Counted from the stretch's first letter, positions 40,083-51,100 are shown. The stretch: DNA of 64,000 bases from Lota lota (GCA_026745465.1 JACYXH010000396.1:652001-716000), one strand, 5' to 3'. Notes: generated by a model from the sequence alone, not told the origin. Numbers and translations are program-made.

Positions 40083-40134
<52 letters not shown>
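40082..40134. repeat. (CA)n microsatellite
   Basis: About 52 bp of pure CA. Confidence 0.95.
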
Positions 40135-40137
<3 letters not shown>

Positions 40138-40592
40138 CCCCCAAAGGAAGAGTCCGTATGTAAGGTGTCACACAATCATAATTGCTTGTCTTGGCTGTCT
40201 GTTGACTTTTTAGCTTTCATCCCAATTTCTGGATAAGTGAACATGGTGGGTGAAGAACAAATGCAAATACCAAAAAGAACAACTACAAACACAATAATTG
40301 ATAGCCATTTGCCTTTTCATTTTTACAGTAATATTTTTTTGGCAATAGTAATTTCCCTTCCACTCTCTCCTCAACGATTCCTCCACCTGGAGTCAGAGCA
40401 ACGGGGTGATCAGGATGAGGATCCATGGCGGGACTTGTCCATTGTTCAACCATCAGGAGGACATCATTAAAACCTCTGGTACATTAGCAGCTACCTCGGC
40501 TGTAACCATGGCACCACCTGGTCCCATTGCACATTCTGGTCTACTCCTGTCACTTGTCATCCTTTACTTTGTGACTTTGTATCCTCCATGTC

Positions 40593-40704
40593 GGCCCTGG
40601 GTGCACGTCAAGCTGATTAACGGTGCTATAGAATATGCAAACAATATATAAATATTAGAACAACTAGTCTTTTCACTGAGTTCTTAAGGACATCTGCATT
40701 TAGG

Positions 40705-40745
<41 letters not shown>

Positions 40746-40795
40746 TGCATGTTCGACAGCACTGCTAATCTGCTTGACATGCACCCAGGGCCGAT
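40593..40795. repeat. Inverted-repeat element with (TA)n core
   Basis: The left arm (40593-40642: cggccctgggtgcacgtcaa...gaatatgcaaac) is matched by an inverted right arm (40743-40795: gtttgcatgttcgac...gcacccagggccg), about 50 bp at roughly 80% identity. The spacer is about 100 bp and ends in (TA)16 (40709-40741). It could be a small MITE-like hairpin, but I found no target duplication. Confidence 0.7.
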
Positions 40796-41030
40796 ACGGG
40801 GATAACCTGGGTGGGTGTGTGGGGGGGGGGAATCTCAACATGGGGAGTGATGCGTGCCAGACATCTCCTGAGAAGTGTGAGCTTGGGGCTCAACTAGGTG
40901 TGCGCACACATGATTTATGGGACTTATGGAGGGTGGAGGAGGAGGGAGGTTGGGTAGAGGGGGTGGAGGCCGGGGAGTGTGGGAGCGATTGACCTTCCGC
41001 TTGGCATAGCAAGGGCTCTTCAGTGTTGGG

Positions 41031-41054
41031 AGGGGGGGGGGGGGGGGGGGGGGG
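41031..41054. repeat. Poly-G homopolymer
   Basis: A run of about 24 G, with one A-flanked start. Confidence 0.9.
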
Positions 41055-42148
41055 TGTGTTTGAAGCAAACTGCACTGGCACACATTGAAAAGGAATATTA
41101 TGAAAATGTATCATGGTGGCGACTAACAGAAAGGCCCTGTCTAAAACAGAAAGGCTTAGTTGAAGTTGCCACACATGCTCCCAAACAATCTAAAGTGAGG
41201 TTTTCCTGCATGAGGAAACTCTTTCCAAATGCTCCTGTACCCTTTTCCCTTAGCCCGGAGAATTCAATCGGAAATCAATCGGCTGCCCGTCCACCAGGAC
41301 TTTATAACCTTTGTCAAAACAAGAGGATGTGTAATACGTAATTCTCTGCTCAATCCGTGCGGTTGTAACCGTGCACGAGTTCAAAGTGTGGTGACCGGAA
41401 TAAGGACCATACATTGATCTGTGTCGCTCAAATTCTGACGATAGGCGGGAAAACATGCAGACATATAAAGGGTCCTCTCGGCCATGAATGCCGTTACGAA
41501 AAGGTGCGATGGAGGATATGTGTGGTTATTCCCTTCAAAAGGGCTCTTCGTTTTCTTTACGGAGTCTGCTCCTCTACTTAACTGCTGCTAATAACATTTT
41601 GGTGTCAGACAAACGTTAAAAGTGCAGTGTTTAGAAATCATCTAATGATTGTTTTTTTCGTTACCTTGGAATGAACCCTTTATATCTACACAGGGAGCAG
41701 GTCCTCTTCCAAGGGGGCAGCCATGTCGACCACCATGTTTCTACAATAGCCCAGAGCTGATATTCTTCTCTAGAGTGAAATGGTTTTAAATTATTCCAAA
41801 AAATGTGTTTGGGCTAAGAGTTCTAAGAAGGAGGGGGGCATATTATCCCCAAAGCTATGACCCATTTGTGATACTGTTTTAGCACCATTGTGTAGGAGCG
41901 TTATAATGAGCATATGAAATGTGCCACACACCATGGCCATAAGGGTCAAAGAAGTTCAATGCTCTCTAGGACCCAGACTTTAAATTCAACCGCTCGCCAG
42001 TCAAAGCTCTACACATCTTTTCACACACCGTGGCGTTATACTAAAATGTCCTAGAAGCTTAAACCTCTCTCAGATGCGCCATCAACATCAACCGTTGGCA
42101 AGACGGAGCTCCACACATACCATGGTGTTATAAAATAAAACAGGAAAT

Positions 42149-42862
42149 GAAATTGTAGCAAAGGTCCAAGCTACATGCCACCTAGGTGGCTTCTCCCACT
42201 CCACCTAGGTGGCTTCTCCCACTCCACCTAGGTGGCTTCTCCCACTCCACCTAGGTGGCTTCTCCCACTCCACCTAGGTGGCTTCTCCCACTCCACCTAG
42301 GTGGCTTCTCCCACTCCACCTAGGTGGCTTCTCCCACTCCACCTAGGTGGCTTCTCCCACTCCACCTAGGTGGCTTCTCCCACTCCACCTAGGTGGCTTC
42401 TCCCACTCCACCTAGGTGGCTTCTCCCACTCGACCTAGGTGGCTTTTCCCACTCCACCTAGGTGGCTTTTCCCACTCCACTTAGGTGGCTTTTCCCACTC
42501 CACCTAGGTGGCTTTTCCCACTCCACCTAGGTGGCTTTTCCCACTCCACCTAGGTGGCTTTTCCCACTCCACCTAGGTGACTTTCCTCAGGCTCCTCCAA
42601 ACGAATGGACACAGGGTGGTGATGTTGAACCGGTTTATTGTAAAGGTTGCATCGAATGAGGCATGCAGATGGTGCTCCATGCTGCCATGCCGGAGAGCTC
42701 TCTCTGAGTGTGTGTGGTGGTGGCTGGTTTAACCTGTGCACACTGATTGCTCAATGTGCAACAGGTGTGCAGCCTCACCCAGCTCCAGACTCCAATCAGT
42801 CTGACTCGGGCCAGGTGAGGCTGCTTAAACCAGCCACCATCCACACACACTCCCACAGAAAT
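42149..42862 (-). mobile_element. Solo LTR (copy A), minus strand, with expanded internal minisatellite
   Basis: The LTR runs 42154-42857 and reads TGTGGGAG...TTTGCTACA on the minus strand. It is flanked by the perfect 5-bp duplication gaaat (42149-42153 and 42858-42862). It matches copy B (46709-47042) end to end. Shared features include the aataaaccggttcaac polyadenylation region and cctgtgtc.attcgtttgg. It is 704 bp against 334 bp for copy B because the 23-bp motif near its U5 end has been amplified. No internal retroviral region accompanies it, so it is a solo LTR fossil of an unidentified LTR family. Confidence 0.85.
42178..42580. repeat. 23-bp minisatellite, 18 copies of palindromic ccacctaggtgg
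   Basis: The 12-base perfect palindrome ccacctaggtgg recurs exactly every 23 bp from 42178 to 42569 (18 copies, a few with one change). Spacers read cttctcccact in the first eleven intervals and cttttcccact in the last six, giving a polarised two-block array. It lies wholly inside the solo LTR copy A. Confidence 0.95.
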
Positions 42863-42899
42863 AAACAGAATAAAAGCAGGAACATGACAAACAATGTAC

Positions 42900-43930
42900 C
42901 AGGTGTAACTTTATGGGCGCAGCTAGTTCTGCTAATGCGTTTCTTTTCTGGACTCCAACTCTGAGGCCGGGACCTTCACCCAAAAGGTCTCCAGCTAATG
43001 GACTGCTTGCTTCTCCCACTCCTCCTAAAAAAGCTAAGTTGCAGCGAGTCCAGGCGACCGATCCTGATCCGGGTCCAGCAAGGGTCGCTGAACAAGATTC
43101 TGTACTCAGCGTTCTCTAAAACATCCAGTTAGTCATCCACTCAAGGATCGAGACTGGAAAAAACCATACCAGTCCTGTGTCACCTCCAACCCTAACTCCG
43201 CCCCCAGGCTTTGTGGTTACTGGAGTTTTCACCTTTGCATGCGACGTGGTGCCACGCAGAACTCTGGCTACTGCTGTCCAGGCTGCCCCCCCCTCAGTGC
43301 TCCATTCTTCCCCCCTGCTGAATCAAATAATGGCAGGTAACGACACCAACCTGATTAACCTTTTACTGTGCTCCGTAGAGACTGGGGACAGAAGGATGGT
43401 GGAACGTGGGGATGTAGTAGTAATGTTAAAAGATAGTGATCCCAGACTGTCAAAAAGTCTAAACATGGCAGACTTCACTGTAGCATCCGGGGTGGTGAGA
43501 GATAGGGTGTGCAAAGGATATCCCGAGAGAGGAAACAAGCTGTACACAAATCTAGCAATTATTGCAGATTTAGCGGTGTTGGAGTACATTGTTTTTGATA
43601 ATCACAAATCCTTCTCGGCAAAAGCAGCAATGTACATACAGCAGTTCAACCTCAGGCTACACTGGTCTGTGGTGGACCTGGGGCTTATCGGTCGGTGCTT
43701 CACACGTTGTCATTTAACATGTGTGGCTCCTTCTGACACACACTGAAACTGCGTCCGAAGACCACGATCCAGGGCAAACTCGACGGGTCTCTCACTCCCG
43801 GAGCTAGAATGCCAATGGTAAAACACAACGTAAGCTACAAAGCATCGGGTTTCAATGGAAGAAGGTGGAACCGCAGCTCCAAATCTTTTTCCAACAATTT
43901 CAATGAAAATGTATGTTCTTTTCCTAATTG
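42900..43930 (+). pseudogene. ORF1/gag-like fossil, possibly DIRS/Ngaro (tyrosine-recombinase retroelement)
   Basis: The longest open part (43177-43746) has a proline-rich start and then the block DFTVASGVVRDRVCKGYPER ... YTNLAIIADLA ... SFSAKAAMYIQQFNLRLHWS. The pattern of a phenylalanine-basic helix, PxR, DLA, FSxKAA and W-S is familiar from ORF1 of DIRS/Ngaro-type elements in fish. A downstream stretch (about 43850-43945) recalls their C-terminal Asn-Phe-Asn/Cys-His motif. No reverse transcriptase or recombinase is present nearby. It is a broken fossil. The family call is from memory, and another gag-like origin is possible. Confidence 0.4.
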
Positions 43931-44250
43931 TGAAACATCACACAGTAAAAAATAAATTAACTCCTGATTCGGGAGCTGATTCATTGTTATTGTAACAGCC
44001 TATTTTACCAACATGGACTCCACCGAAATCACCCCAGTGCAATGCAAGAGCTGCCCATGACACACTGGACATTTGTGACAAGGGATCCAAGACATTCAGA
44101 TTCAAGAGATGCAGGTAGGTCCTCATTCCATTTAAGATCCTTTCGATAATAAGGAAGAATACCTTATTGTCATAAGGATCTTGACTGGAAATTTGCAAAT
44201 GTTGTTATAGCGTTCTTGTGTCAAATAAAAAGCAACTGAATTAAGCCTAC

Positions 44251-44714
44251 ATATTGTGGCAACCCGGTTCCACTACGCGGTAGTCTCCCCCCAGTGAACA
44301 CAAACCGGAAGTCAGTTTAAGCCCAAAAAGGCGTATTTATTCAACAAAGAAAAGAAATAATATGGTTAGGCCGCGCCTACCAAACAGTCACGGTCCATTA
44401 ATGTTCGGCTGTATTTCCCGTCTTTTCTCCGGGGACGGTCAGATACAGCCGTCGGGGCTCCCGTGGACCCTACGACTATTCGCGGGATAATCCTCACTGT
44501 AGGTCCCCCGTCGAGGACTGCCGATCTCCAGGTCGCCTCTCCGTGTCGTTGGCGGGCGATTTCCTCCTGGTATCGTCGAGGGGTCTCCTTTTCGCCGTGG
44601 CGTTCAACTCGTTGTCGCCGAGGGAACTCCTTCTCGTAGCGGTGGTAAACTCCGTCTACCACCGCTCCCCTGAGCCGCCTGGGGCGCTTTCCTGGGGCCG
44701 GGTTGCCACAATAT
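44251..44714 (-). mobile_element. Solo LTR of a second family, with unusually long inverted ends
   Basis: The LTR is 44255-44710 (456 bp). It begins tgtggcaacccgg and ends ccgggttgccaca, a perfect 13-bp inverted terminus, and is flanked by atat on both sides (44251-44254, 44711-44714). On the minus strand, ttgaataaatacgcc near 44332-44346 is a plausible polyadenylation signal about 90 bp before the end, which sets the orientation. It is GC-rich compared with its surroundings and carries a 98-codon open frame (44366-44662, minus). I do not know the family. A non-autonomous DNA transposon with 4-bp target sites is an alternative. Confidence 0.7.
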
Positions 44715-45129
44715 ACAAGGTATTACCATTTGAATGAACATGATTGTAGAACTGGATAGCAGACTGAAGTTTCCAGTGAAGTGAAGTAATGTAACTTTAA
44801 CTTTGCAGCGCCCCATCTTTTCCCTATTATGATAATAACCTATAAGCTTTAAGCATTTTCAGAGGTTTTCAACGAAAACGATACACAGAAGAAGAAACCC
44901 GGCATGAAAGGCTTCTACACCAGGCTTGCGCAGAGCCTGCATTCCCTCCGGTGGTGATCAGAGTTCAACAGTTCTCATACCAGCTGTGCGGCAACAGATA
45001 CCAAGCAATATCATGTATTATGTTTGTATGTACTTTTGTTCTTATAATTCATTCAATTCATCCATAAGTCCTCCATCGTCTGCATAACATGTAGCTGCAC
45101 AGGATGGGTCCATTGTCCTGCATGCCATG

Positions 45130-46583
45130 TGTATGTGATGATCTACAATCCCCTGCTGATTTTTTACGTTTGCCCACTGACAAAGACATGATCAGTCTAT
45201 CATTTTAATGAATGGTTTGGTTGAACAGTGAGAGACAGAATAACAACAAATATATCCAGAAAAACGCATGTCAAAAATGTTTTTGGCAATCACAGAGGTC
45301 AGACGTTTCTTGTAGTTGGCCACCAGGTTTGCACACATCTCAGGAGGGATTTTGTCCCACTCCTCTTTGCAGATCTTCTCCAAGTCATAAAGGTTTCGAG
45401 CCTGACGTTTGGCAACTCGAACCTTCAGCTCCCTCCACAGATTTTATATTGGATTAAGGTCTGGAGACTGACTAGGCCACTTCAGGACCTTAATGTGCTT
45501 CTTCTTGAGCCACTCCTTTGTGGCCTTGGCCGTGTGTTTTGGGTCATTGTCATGCTGGAATACCCATCCACGACCCATTGCCAATGCCCTGGCTGAGGGA
45601 AGGAGGTTCTCACCCAAGATTTGACGGTACATGGCGCCGTCCATCGTCCCTTTGATGCGGTGAAGTTGTCCTGTCCCCTTAGAAGAAAAACACCCCAAAG
45701 CACAATGTTTCCACCTCCATGTTTGACGGTGGGGATGGTTTTCTTGGGGTCATAGGCAGCATTCCTCCTCCTCCAAACACGGCGAGTTGAGTTGATGCCA
45801 AAGAGCTCGATTTTGGTCTCATCTGACCACAACACTTTCACTCAGTTATCCTCTGAATCATTCAGATGTTCATTGGCAAACTTCAGATGTGCTTTCTTGA
45901 GCAGGTGGACCTTGCGGGCGCTGCAGGATTTCAGTCCTTCACGGTGTAGTGTGTTACCAATTGTTTTCTTGGTGACTATGGCCCCAGCTGCCTTGAGATC
46001 ATTGACAAGATCCATGAGGTGAGATCTTGCATGGAGCCCCAGGCAGAGGGAGATTGACACTAATTTTGTGTTTCTTCCATTTGCGAATAATCGCACCAAC
46101 TGTTGTCACCTTCTCACCAAGCTGCTTGGCGATGGTCTTGTAGCCCATTCCAGCCTTGTGTAGGTCTACAATCTTGTCCCTGACATCCTTGGAGAGCTGT
46201 ATGGTCTTGGCCATGGTGGAGAGTTTGGAATCTGATTGATTGCTTGCTTCTGTGGACAGGTGTTTTTTATACAGGTAACAAACTGAGATTAGGAACGCTC
46301 CCTTGAAGAGTGTGCTCCTAATCTCAGCTCGTGACCTGTATAAAAGACACCTGGGATCCAGAAATCTTTCTGATTGAGAGGGGGTCAAATACTTATTTCC
46401 CTCATTAAAATGCAAATCAATTTATAACATTTTTGACATGCGTTTTTCTGGATATATTTGTTGTTATTCTGTCTCTCACTGTTCAAATAAACCTACCATT
46501 AAAATTATAGACTGATCAAGTCTTTGTCAGTGGACAAATGTACAAAATCAGCAGGGGATCAAACACTTTTTTCCCTCACTGTA
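45130..46583 (-). mobile_element. Tc1-like DNA transposon, decayed
   Basis: About 1.45 kb with long terminal inverted repeats. The left arm (from atcccctgctgattt near 45148 through acagtgagagacagaataac to about 45290) is matched by the inverted right arm (about 46430-46583). The right end finishes tccctcactgta next to a TA, the Tc1/mariner target; the left terminal ~20 bases are degraded. The long-TIR type beginning cagtgaggga is familiar from many fish Tc1 copies. It encodes one transposase on the minus strand. Confidence 0.9.
45285..46214 (-). pseudogene. Tc1-like transposase, inactive
   Basis: The start at 46214 gives [20 protein letters not shown], the usual N terminus, with a paired-like helix-turn-helix ([21 protein letters not shown]). 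Further on are [20 protein letters not shown] and ARKVHLLKKAHLKFANEHL. The DDE domain motifs are VLWSDETKIELFG (about 45800-45838), [15 protein letters not shown] (about 45520-45555), [11 protein letters not shown] and NLWRELK (about 45420-45465). The length, about 310 codons, is slightly under the family's roughly 340. It is broken by a frame change near 46040, a stop near 45842 where family members have tryptophan, a frame change near 45690 (VFLLRG versus GCFSSKG) and a stop at 45444-45446 where Glu is expected before NLW. No activity is possible. Confidence 0.9.
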
Positions 46584-46703
46584 TGTGTATCTATGTGTGT
46601 GTATGTTTGTGTTTGAGCAGATGTGGAATGGACGCAATGTTATCCATTGATGGCAGAAAAATGTAATAATAATAATAAACAACAAAAAGATAAATATTAT
46701 ACA

Positions 46704-47047
46704 TATATTGTGGGAGTGTGTGTGGATGGTGGCTGGTTTAAGCAGCCTCACCTGGCCCGAGTCAGACTGATTGGACTCTGGGGCTGGGTGGGGCTGCACA
46801 TCTGTTGCACATTGAGCAATCAGTGTGCACAGGTTAAACCAGCCACCACCACACACACTCAGGAAGAGCTCTCCGGCATGGCAGCATGGAGCACTATCTG
46901 CATGCCTCATTTCATGCAACCTTCACAATAAACCGGTTCAACATCACCACCCTGTGTCTATTCGTTTGGAGGAGCCCGAGGAAAGTCACCTAGGTGGAGT
47001 ATGGGAGCCACCTAGGTGGCGTGTAGTATGGACTTTGCTACATATAT
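46704..47047 (+). mobile_element. Solo LTR (copy B), plus strand
   Basis: The LTR is 46709-47042 (334 bp): tgtgggagtgtg...ggactttgctaca, flanked by tatat on both sides (AT-rich, so weaker evidence). It has the same family features as copy A in opposite orientation, including cctcacctggcccgagtcag, caataaaccggttcaacatc and the end gtagtatggactttgctaca. It carries only two palindromic cacctaggtgg motifs, separated by agtatgggagc, where copy A has eighteen. Confidence 0.85.
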
Positions 47048-50000
47048 ATACGATTGATAAACATGTCTCCAATAAATATAAAACGCTGGTTCAGACTTCA
47101 AACAACCTTAACATCAGTACAGACATAACCATTACGTTCTCTCTTCCTCCACAACCACTGGCTGCTGGTTGTGTATTCAGCGTAGGGTCAATCACATTAG
47201 TCAAGCCTAATGAGAGGCACAATTACGAATAAGATTGCTTGTTGTCGACGCTTAGGATTAGCCAAGCACAGCCCTGAACTTATTTCAAGTTTTTGGGTCT
47301 CCTGTTTGGCGCTGATGGTGTCACTGATGGTGTCGCTGATGGTGTCGCTGATGGTGTCGCTGATGGTGTCGCTGATGGTGTCGCTGCTGTTGAGTAAGGA
47401 TGGTAGAATGTGTCTATCTGGGAGATCCAACCTATAATGACCATACTCATCTTCTGATAGGTTCTCTGCATTGCCATGTGACTCACCCCACATCCAGGAG
47501 AGTCCAGTAGAGAAAAGATGAGCCCTCTACCCCTAACCTTGTTGGATTCATACAGGAATTGACTCCTTCGCTGCTGTACCTACATTCTCACTGATATTCT
47601 TTTTACCCTGTTTTCTTCACTCGAAGTGCTGGCTAGTGATTCTGGTGCACTCACTGCACAGTACAGTAGGATTCCTCAGGAATCCGCCATCTGTCGTATT
47701 TACCTTCCAATGAATGCATTTGTTCTAAGCTCTTTTTTTGTTATTTGGCAGGTAAGACTAGACAGACAGGCATACATTAAGTTCAAATCCAGTGACACAC
47801 ACAATTAACTCTACACCTCTCTCTGTGCTTTTTCCATGTCTGTCCGCCTTTGACCCTTCCCACATTAGGTATTTCTTCATAACTTTTTATTTTGGCTGTT
47901 CACATTGCATTTGGTTGAATGAAATGCTACATGTCACTGCAGACACATTTCAATATTTGAGAAGCCGAATGAATGTCAATAAACACAGCTCAATAACTCA
48001 ATTATTGTCTTCATACCAGATGGGTCTTCCTTTTAACCAACATGAAGATAAAGTTCTAAAGTATGAATAAAAAAGAAAAGTTTAGATCACTTCTTGTTGT
48101 TGTTCCAATTTATGAGCCACTGTGTGTGGGTGTGTGTAGGTACTGTATGTGTAGAGTGAAGACCATGTAAAGACCACCATCCAAAATCAATTATGTGTAA
48201 ATGCTGGTGTGGGTGTCTACATGTGTTTGTGTGTGGGTGTGAGTACAGGTTTGTGTGTATGAGTCTATGTATGAGGGTGTGTGCATGTGCGCATGGATGT
48301 TTGAGTGCATGGGTGTGGTGTGTTTGTGTGCATGGATGTTTGAGTGTGAGCATGTGAGTATTCAAAGCCATCGCATAACTGACAGCTCTCTCTCTCTCTG
48401 TCTCTGTCTCTGTCTCTGTGTGTGTGTGTGCAAACCTTTTCTCCTTTGTTTTGTTGTATAACCTTGAGAATACTCATCGGAGCCCATTGTGATGCCCAGT
48501 CATACGTCTAGAGGCATGACCGCAATCCTCAATGAGCTCACCGCCTGGGTCTCCACCCCGTGCCCCTGCACACGTCCCTAGTCCACCACCGTGCAAACAC
48601 ACTGCTGCACTCCGACGCCACAAGCCACGGCACAACTCGGAGCTTGACCACAATGAACGATCTAAATTCAAACTCACTCCCCCAAGCAACGGAGCTCACA
48701 CAGTGCCACTGTAGTTTGGGACAATCTGTTTGCATGTGGGCATCTTTTTCTAAACCAGTATTTATCTATGTAGCCATGTGGCTGATGAGTTCAAGGTACA
48801 TTGCATTTCTGTGAATGTAAACACATTTATTCTGCTGTGATAGCAGCTGTTTTCTTTGTTGGGTTGGGGTGTGAGCAATGGGATATGTTGGGGGGACATG
48901 AGGAGGTCTGAAGTCCTTCAGTTGCGTGGACAGTGGAAGGGCCTATAGGAAGAGAGAACAGCTGTTATATGCCATACCATAGTTGTTTTGCTTGAAGAGA
49001 AAAGGTGTGTGTGTGAAAGAAATGATGGGGGCTGGCCACCTAGGAGCCTATATTAAATCAGCCAGTATCCTAAGCCTGGCGTCGGAGGCCCCTCAGGGCC
49101 GTGGGCAGCTCATAATGCTGTAAGGCCTCCCCCCCACCGCCGAGACGCACCCAGATTTTAATAAGCTTGAGGGCTGACGCTTACACTGAGTCAGAAAAAC
49201 TCTTTCTTTGGAAGGCTCTCTCTCTCTCTCTCTTTCTGTCTCTCTCTCTGTGTGTGTAGCACAAAGGGGTCCATGCAAAACCTGCTTGTTGTGCCACAAC
49301 TTCCCAGAGTAAATGTTCTTCCTATTTCAATTATTTAAAAACACACCACAGAATAATCCACTAGTAGAAATTACACAAGCAAATAAATAGCAGTTGGCAT
49401 TATTGTGGTTTGAGGCTTTCCTCTGTGACTGATGTGGACCATTAGATATGCAGATAGATCGAAGACAGATAGATAAGACAGACAGACATACAGACCGATA
49501 ACATTGATATTGTCGTGTATGGGTTCCATGCTGACTGTGTGGTCTGACCCCTTGGGTCCCTGAGAACTGATGCTGTTTCCTAGCCTCTCCCACCTCCAGG
49601 TCATCATACTCCGCATGGCGCTCCCCGGACCATCCTCCTCTTTAACCCGGCCGTCATGAGCGATTGTCACATTTGTGGCCAACAGGGCTGTGAAATAGAT
49701 ACTTCCTGGTTAAAGATTATGCCCATCAGCCCTTCCTGTGCGTTCGCCCAGCTCTTCTCTCTCTCTATCTTTCTCCCTCTCCAGCATAAAAGAATGCCCC
49801 CACCTGTCTGCGATTATAGAGCCCTTAATCGCTCCGTATTTCCGTCAGCACAAGGAATAAACTGTAATTTGTCTAACCAAGCGTTAATGAAACAAGAAGA
49901 TTTGCGTGTGGTCCCTTCTTCATACCTTCTGCAGCTGTTGGTAAATGTCTGACAAACACCATCCGATGTATAAACATGCCCTCGACTCTTATTTCCTATT

Positions 50001-50265
50001 TGAGAGACACATAATACAATCATAATACTGAACAAAACACCCATTATTTTATCATAAACTTTCACGTGTGGTTTGTTTGTATACTACAAATAAAATCGAT
50101 CCATCTTCAACCTAAAGACAGGCTGAACCATTGGAGCGTTTGTTTTTGGTCCCTCGTCTGTTGCCGTGTCTATCCCCCTCCTCTGGTCCAGGGGGCTCAG
50201 TGACAGGTGTGAGAGAAACTTGTCATCACTGCAGCATTTCAAAGGGACTCTGGTTGTCATCCCCC
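47043..50265. other. Gene-free DNA
   Basis: Contains the 12-bp repeat at 47314, a TG-rich degenerate region (48120-48360), a CT/GT patch (48388-48431) and a CT patch (49217-49255). The block 48480-48700 is GC-rich but matches no protein I know. Confidence 0.4.
47314..47385. repeat. 12-bp tandem repeat, six copies
   Basis: gatggtgtcgct repeats six times; the first copy has gatggtgtcact. The multiple-of-three period keeps frames open, which explains the LMVS and ISDT repeat translations. Confidence 0.95.
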
Positions 50266-50270
50266 CCCCC

Positions 50271-51100
50271 CTCCCTCCCTCCCTCCCTCCCTCCCTCCCT
50301 GGTCCCTGTCTGTCTCCTCCTCCCTCCCTGGTCCCTGTCTGTCTCCTCCTCCCTCCCTCCCTCCCTGGTCCCTGTCTGTCTCCTCCTCCCTCCCTGGTCC
50401 CTATCTGTCTCCTCCTCCCTCCCTGGTCCCTGTCTGTCTCCTCCTCCCTCCCTCCCTCCCTGGTCCCTGTCTGTCTCCTCCTCCCTCCCTGGTCCCTGTA
50501 TGTCTCCTCACCACCTCCTTCCCTGGTCCTTGTCTGTCTGCTCACCACCTCCCTCCCTGGTCCCTGTCTGTCTCCTCCTCCCTCTCTGGTCCCTGTCTGT
50601 CTCATCCTCCCTCCCTGGTCCCTATATGTCTCCTCCTCCCTCCCTGGTCCCTGTATGTCTCCACACCACCTCCCTCACTGGTCCCTGTCTGTCTCGTCCT
50701 CCCTCCCTCCCTGGTCCCTGTCTGTCTCATCCTCCTTCCCTCCCTGGTCCCTATCTGTCTCCTCCTCCCTCCCTGGTCCCTGTCTGTCTCCTCACCACCT
50801 CCCTCCCTGGTCCCTGTCTGTCTCCTCCTCTCTCCCTGGTCCCTGTCTGTCTCCTCCTCCCTCCCTCCCTGGTCTCTGTCTGTCTCCTCCTCCCTCCCTC
50901 CCTGGTCCCTGTCTATCTCCTCCTCCCTCCCTCCCTGGTCCCTGTCTGTCTCCTCCTCCCTCCCTGGTCCCTGTCTGTCTCCTCCTCCCTCCCTGGTCCC
51001 TGTCTGTCTCCTCCTCCCTCCCTGGTCCCTGTCTGTCTCCTCCTCCCTCCCTGGTCCCTGTCTGTCTCCTCCCTCCCTGGTCCCTGTCTTGCCCCTCACC
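50271..51100. repeat. 28-bp pyrimidine-rich minisatellite, about 26 units
   Basis: The unit is ctccctccctggtccctgtc + tgtctcct, with 36-bp variants made by an extra ccctccct. ggtccctg recurs about 26 times. The plus strand is almost purine-free except for GG and G in each unit. Open frames of 321-344 codons (plus) and about 175 codons (minus) are products of the repeat and not genes. Confidence 0.95.

Larger units (their letters stand above)
37905..42150. other. Gene-free DNA with microsatellites and one inverted-repeat element
   Basis: No exon was recognised. A stretch at 38810-39245 carries several homeodomain-type sites (see findings). 41870-42140 resembles 54170-54310. Confidence 0.4.

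Noticed and set aside
48480-48735. GC-rich block as a CpG-island promoter
   Set aside because: Too short, few CpGs for its GC content, and no adjacent exon recognised.
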